Positions 61,249 to 64,000 of a stretch of 64,000 nt of DNA are shown here, in pieces; position 1 is the stretch's first letter; every line of letters starts with the position of its first letter. A program made the position numbers and the translations under genes. Source of the stretch: Rhizobium sp. TH135 (GTDB taxonomy: Bacteria > Pseudomonadota > Alphaproteobacteria > Rhizobiales > Rhizobiaceae); the NCBI RefSeq assembly GCF_002855515.1, contig NZ_PKRP01000006.1:372001-436000 (forward strand), written 5' to 3'. The notes under the pieces are model-generated. The model was not told the origin of the DNA. It worked only from the letters and a program-made list of their open reading frames with translations, and made no database searches.

Positions 61249-61548
61249 TCAGCGATAGTCGTCTTCGCGCTGGTGGCGGATGGCAGCGACGGTCAGAAGA
61301 TCGTCGCTGACGATCCGGTAGAGCACGACATAACCCGTGGTTCCGAAGGCTATGACCATTTCCCTCAACGCCGGATCTCCACCCTTAGCCATTCGATGGA
61401 TGAGCGGAAGCCTCTCTAACGAGGAAATTGCCGCCTGTACGGCTGTGTAGGCACGTTCCGCAAGCGCCAGGTCATACTGGACGAGATAAGTGTAAAGTCG
61501 ATCAAGGTCATCCAATGCATCCTTGGTATACCTGATCTCGTAGGTCAT
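61249..61548 (-). CDS. RelE/ParE-family toxin
   Basis: A 99-residue ParE-like toxin: IRYTKDALDDLDRLYTYLVQYDLALAERAYTAVQAAISSLERLPLIHRMAKGGDPALREMVIAFGTTGYVVLYRIVSDDLLTVAAIRHQREDDY. The R-E-M-V-I and closing I-R-H-Q-R-E motifs are typical of ParE. ParE-type toxins usually poison gyrase. It overlaps the antitoxin gene by four bases and lies tail-to-tail with betA. Confidence 0.9.
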   Translation of the reverse strand: MTYEIRYTKDALDDLDRLYTYLVQYDLALAERAYTAVQAAISSLERLPLIHRMAKGGDPALREMVIAFGTTGYVVLYRIVSDDLLTVAAIRHQREDDYR

Positions 61549-61817
61549 TTGCCTTGGGCTGCCTTGGCAGCATCAAGCTTGGCTCGCATCATCGAGAGCA
61601 CATCTTCCGTCGTGTACCAGACGCCCGTGCGTTCGGCCTCCTCTAGGGCAGCCAGACCTCGTGCCACGAACTCCGCCTGTTCCCGCCGATACTCCACCTC
61701 CGCCCGTGCCGAGCGGTCGATCAGATCGGCCACGGTCTCGCCTTCGCGCAACACGCTTTCGGCGGCGGCGTGGAAGTCCTCGTCGTCGAGGACTGATGGC
61801 TTGACGGTTTCGTTCAT
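61545..61817 (-). CDS. ParD/YlcI-like antitoxin
   Basis: A 90-residue acidic protein: LDDEDFHAAAESVLREGETVADLIDRSARAEVEYRREQAEFVARGLAALEEAERTGVWYTTEDVLSMMRAKLDAAKA. The V-L-R-E-G-E-T...L-I-D-R-S segment and tail G-V-W-Y-T-T-E-D-V match antitoxins paired with ParE toxins. ATGA overlap with the toxin gene (toxin second). A longer in-frame start near 61937 is less likely. Confidence 0.82.
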   Translation of the reverse strand: MNETVKPSVLDDEDFHAAAESVLREGETVADLIDRSARAEVEYRREQAEFVARGLAALEEAERTGVWYTTEDVLSMMRAKLDAAKAAQGK

Positions 61818-61881
61818 GGACTGGCTCCCTGATCTCGCGGGATCATACCGCGAAAACGGTCCGCTGATAAGGCGGTCGGGC

Positions 61882-63294
61882 TCAGCGGGACGTGATCCGC
61901 GCCAGGATGCGGTCTGCCACCAGTTCATAGTTCTCATCGAAATGATGGCCGCCGGGGCGGGCGATGAGTTCGAGGCCGTCCTTGACGCGGCCGGCGAGCG
62001 CCGGGCAGCCGCTGTCTTCCTCTTCGAGGCCGTAGACGCACTGAACTATGGCTGCGTCGATGGTGGCGAGATGGTCGACGGGGTCGCCATGCTTGGCCGT
62101 GCCTGCAACGCCCACCCAGCTTCGGAGCACGATCTCGAAATCGGCCTGGTGAGAGAGCGCCAGCAGCGAGAGGAGCGTGACGGCCTTGCGGTCTTCATCC
62201 GGCAGAAGGTTATAGACCTTGGGCAAGAGGTTGGCGCCGAAGGAATAGCCGATCAGCACGACTTTGGAGACGCCTAGGCGCTTGCGATAGTGGCCGATCA
62301 TGGCCGAGAGGTCGGCGGCCGTCGCTTCCGGGGTCTTTTCGCTCCAGAAATAGCGTAGCGCATCGACGCCGATGACGGGCACGCCCTGTTCGTTGAGCCG
62401 GGCCGAGATGCGCTGGTCGATATCGCGCCAGCCGCCATCGCCGGAATAGAAGATAGCCACCGTGTCATGGGCGGGCGTGACGATGTCTTCCACTAGCGGC
62501 AGATCGAGAGCCACATCGTCGGGCTTCAAGCGGGCGACGAGACCGGTCGCCTCAGCCGAGAGGATGCGCGCCGGGCCACCTTCGCCTTCGGCGACCACCA
62601 CATCGGGATGGCTCTCCCGAAGCGATGCCGCATGCCGCCTGGCCTCTGGATCCGCGGCGACGGAGAGGGGGATGCGGACAGGATTGGGCAGCTTTCCGGG
62701 GGAAAGGCCGTAGGCCGTGCCCTCTACCGTCTCGCGGCGCGGGGCCGGCGTGCAGAGCGGCTTTGGCAGGGCGATGGCTTCTGTCGGGTCGACGGCGACC
62801 GTTTCGCCGATCGTCTCGGCAAAGCTGCCGTTCGGGGTCTGGGCGGCGATGGCGAGTGCCAGCGCTCCGCCTTCGCCGAAACCGAGAATGCGCGGCGGGC
62901 GATAGAACTCCGCCGTATGGCTGCGATGCAATTGCCGGGTCAGGCGTTCGATATCGGCGGGCAGGAAGAGGCAATCGCGCTCGGTCTCGCGCGAGAGTGC
63001 GGCACGCCAGCTTCGCAGATCAACGCCGACACCAACCGCGCCGCCCGCAACCACGGTTTCCAGTGCTGCCTGCTCGGCCATGTCCCAGCCGTTGGCATCC
63101 GAGATGATCACAACGACGCCTGTCATGCTCCCGTCGTCGGGGGCGGTGATCCGGTCCTGCGGCAGGCTGACGATGCCATCGGCGGCAGACGAGACATCTG
63201 GCACGCCCGCGACGAGGGGCAAGACGAGGCCACAGGCGGCGAGCAGTTTTGCCATCCGGATCAGGATCGGGCTCTGGCCGCGCGGGCGCGTCAT
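61882..63294 (-). CDS. acvB: AcvB/VirJ-family lysyl-phosphatidylglycerol hydrolase
   Basis: A 470-residue periplasmic protein (signal about residues 1-38) with two alpha/beta-hydrolase-like halves. The second carries the lipase-type G-Y-S-F-G motif in VVLIGYSFGANLLPKVYNLLP and the HH at ARPGGHHFDENYE. AcvB of Agrobacterium hydrolyses lysyl-phosphatidylglycerol; the R. tropici homologue AtvA is needed for acid tolerance. The ATG overlaps the stop of lpiA (ATGA), giving a two-gene operon. Confidence 0.9.
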   Translation of the reverse strand: MTRPRGQSPILIRMAKLLAACGLVLPLVAGVPDVSSAADGIVSLPQDRITAPDDGSMTGVVVIISDANGWDMAEQAALETVVAGGAVGVGVDLRSWRAALSRETERDCLFLPADIERLTRQLHRSHTAEFYRPPRILGFGEGGALALAIAAQTPNGSFAETIGETVAVDPTEAIALPKPLCTPAPRRETVEGTAYGLSPGKLPNPVRIPLSVAADPEARRHAASLRESHPDVVVAEGEGGPARILSAEATGLVARLKPDDVALDLPLVEDIVTPAHDTVAIFYSGDGGWRDIDQRISARLNEQGVPVIGVDALRYFWSEKTPEATAADLSAMIGHYRKRLGVSKVVLIGYSFGANLLPKVYNLLPDEDRKAVTLLSLLALSHQADFEIVLRSWVGVAGTAKHGDPVDHLATIDAAIVQCVYGLEEEDSGCPALAGRVKDGLELIARPGGHHFDENYELVADRILARITSR

Positions 63295-64000
63295 TTGCGC
63301 AAGAGGCTCTTCAGGCCGCCGCCGATCAGAAGCGTCACGTCGATCAGTGACAGGATGGGCAGCCCCTGGCCGGCAACGGCGAGATAACGCGGCTGCCAGT
63401 CCGGATCGAATTTCTCCTTGAAGGCGCGCACGCCACGGAAATTGTAGAAGCGTTCGCCGTGTTCGAAGACCTGCCGGGCAACGTGGTTCCAGGCGGGCGC
63501 ACGGCGATGTCCTGAGAGCCCCGCCAGCGGCGCCATGCCAAGGTTGAGCGTGCGGAACCCCTGCCCCTTCAGCGCTTCCATGATCTTCACGAAGAGCAAA
63601 TCCATCATGCCACGATGGACGCCGGGGACATGGCGCATCAGGTCGATGAAGGCATCGCCGTTCGAAGACGCGGTCATCAGGCTGGCGAAGGCAACGATTT
63701 GGCCTTCAAGGCGAATGACGGCAACAGGGCCTGCGGCAACATAGGCGCGATCGAAGGTGCCGAGCGAAAAGCCCTTTTCGCCGGCCTTGTGTGCAGAGAG
63801 CCAGGTGTCGGATACGGTCTCAAGTTCGTCCAGGACGGATGGCACGGCTTCTTGAGCCAGGAGTTCGAAGGCAAGCCCGTCGCGCTCGGCGCGGTTGATC
63901 GAGCGGCGCAGCTTCAGCCAGTCGCCACCGGCCAGCGTGAACGCGGTGAGATCAACGACCGCCTGCTCACCGAGCTTCAGCGCCTGGAGGCGCATGTCGA
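63291..64000 (-). CDS. lpiA: Lysyl-phosphatidylglycerol synthase (3' end)
   Basis: C-terminal part of LpiA/MprF, cut by the right edge of the window. The visible part is the GNAT-like lysyltransferase domain: GQIVAFASLMTASSNGDAFIDLMRHVPGVHRGMMDLLFVKIMEALKGQGFRTLNLGMAPLAGL, then FYNFRGVRAFKEKFDPDWQPRYLAV. It adds lysine to phosphatidylglycerol, giving positive membrane charge and resistance to cationic peptides and acid. Coupled to acvB, which reverses the reaction. Confidence 0.92.
   Translation of the reverse strand, partial: DMRLQALKLGEQAVVDLTAFTLAGGDWLKLRRSINRAERDGLAFELLAQEAVPSVLDELETVSDTWLSAHKAGEKGFSLGTFDRAYVAAGPVAVIRLEGQIVAFASLMTASSNGDAFIDLMRHVPGVHRGMMDLLFVKIMEALKGQGFRTLNLGMAPLAGLSGHRRAPAWNHVARQVFEHGERFYNFRGVRAFKEKFDPDWQPRYLAVAGQGLPILSLIDVTLLIGGGLKSLLRK

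Noticed and set aside
1..64000. tRNA or rRNA genes, CRISPR arrays, insertion sequences and phage genes
   Set aside because: No cloverleaf with a T-loop consensus, no spaced direct repeats of array type, no transposase, integrase or structural phage proteins were found by reading both strands.

Overview
The window is a high-GC alphaproteobacterial chromosome segment, most likely from the Rhizobiaceae (Rhizobium/Agrobacterium clade). Support comes from rhizobial families (DUF982, DUF1622, TIGR03808 Tat protein, host attachment protein), a betI-betB-betA locus, an acvB-lpiA pair, REP/RIME-like palindromes and a GGAAC-N17-CGTT general-stress (EcfG) promoter. No rRNA, tRNA, CRISPR array, transposase or phage genes were seen.

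Layout. 1-2.0 kb: start of a xylose-binding protein gene (xylF) divergent from a ROK repressor, with a perfect operator palindrome between. 2-8.7 kb: small metabolic, membrane and stress genes, then a cytoplasmic PAS-PAS chemoreceptor. 9-16 kb: a HerA-like ATPase, a degenerate EAL protein, YnfA, a BrnT/BrnA module, a LysE exporter with a WYL regulator and a fatty-acid desaturase. 16.4-22.9 kb: cspA, rpsU, a VOC-DUF1579-DUF899 operon under a MarR regulator, an NmrA/HxlR pair and ohr/ohrR. 23-26.7 kb: a class A beta-lactamase overlapping a small secreted protein, a host attachment protein and two tandem L,D-transpeptidases. 27-36 kb: a membrane chemoreceptor, a DHA2 exporter with a MarR regulator, a Tat-exported beta-helix protein and a GAF-GGDEF-EAL protein. 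36-48 kb: GST, a DUF4160/DUF2442 pair, a DeoR regulator, a translationally coupled GNAT/flippase pair, asparaginase II and a hidden 24-codon gene. 48-56 kb: a GGDEF protein, a 2-hydroxyacid dehydrogenase, an AT-richer single-gene island encoding a putative HEPN protein, a quinone oxidoreductase, an orphan flagellin and an EAL-CBS-GGDEF protein. 56.2-61.8 kb: the glycine-betaine locus, broken up by palindromic repeats and a toxin-antitoxin module, with a second module behind it. 61.9-64 kb: acvB and the end of lpiA.

Themes. Seven regulator genes sit divergent from their probable target, usually with a visible palindrome between. Four proteins carry c-di-GMP domains, and two of them have altered signature residues. 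Four toxin-antitoxin or TA-like pairs occur. The points most worth following are: (a) the bet locus, where betB is bracketed by inverted 31-bp repeat copies, the repeat supplies the BetI C-terminus, and a TA module shares a 52-bp divergent promoter region with betA; (b) the putative HEPN gene at 50.3 kb; (c) the 24-codon gene at 43.7 kb with its own promoter, strong ribosome site and terminator; and (d) candidate EcfG promoters in front of small genes.
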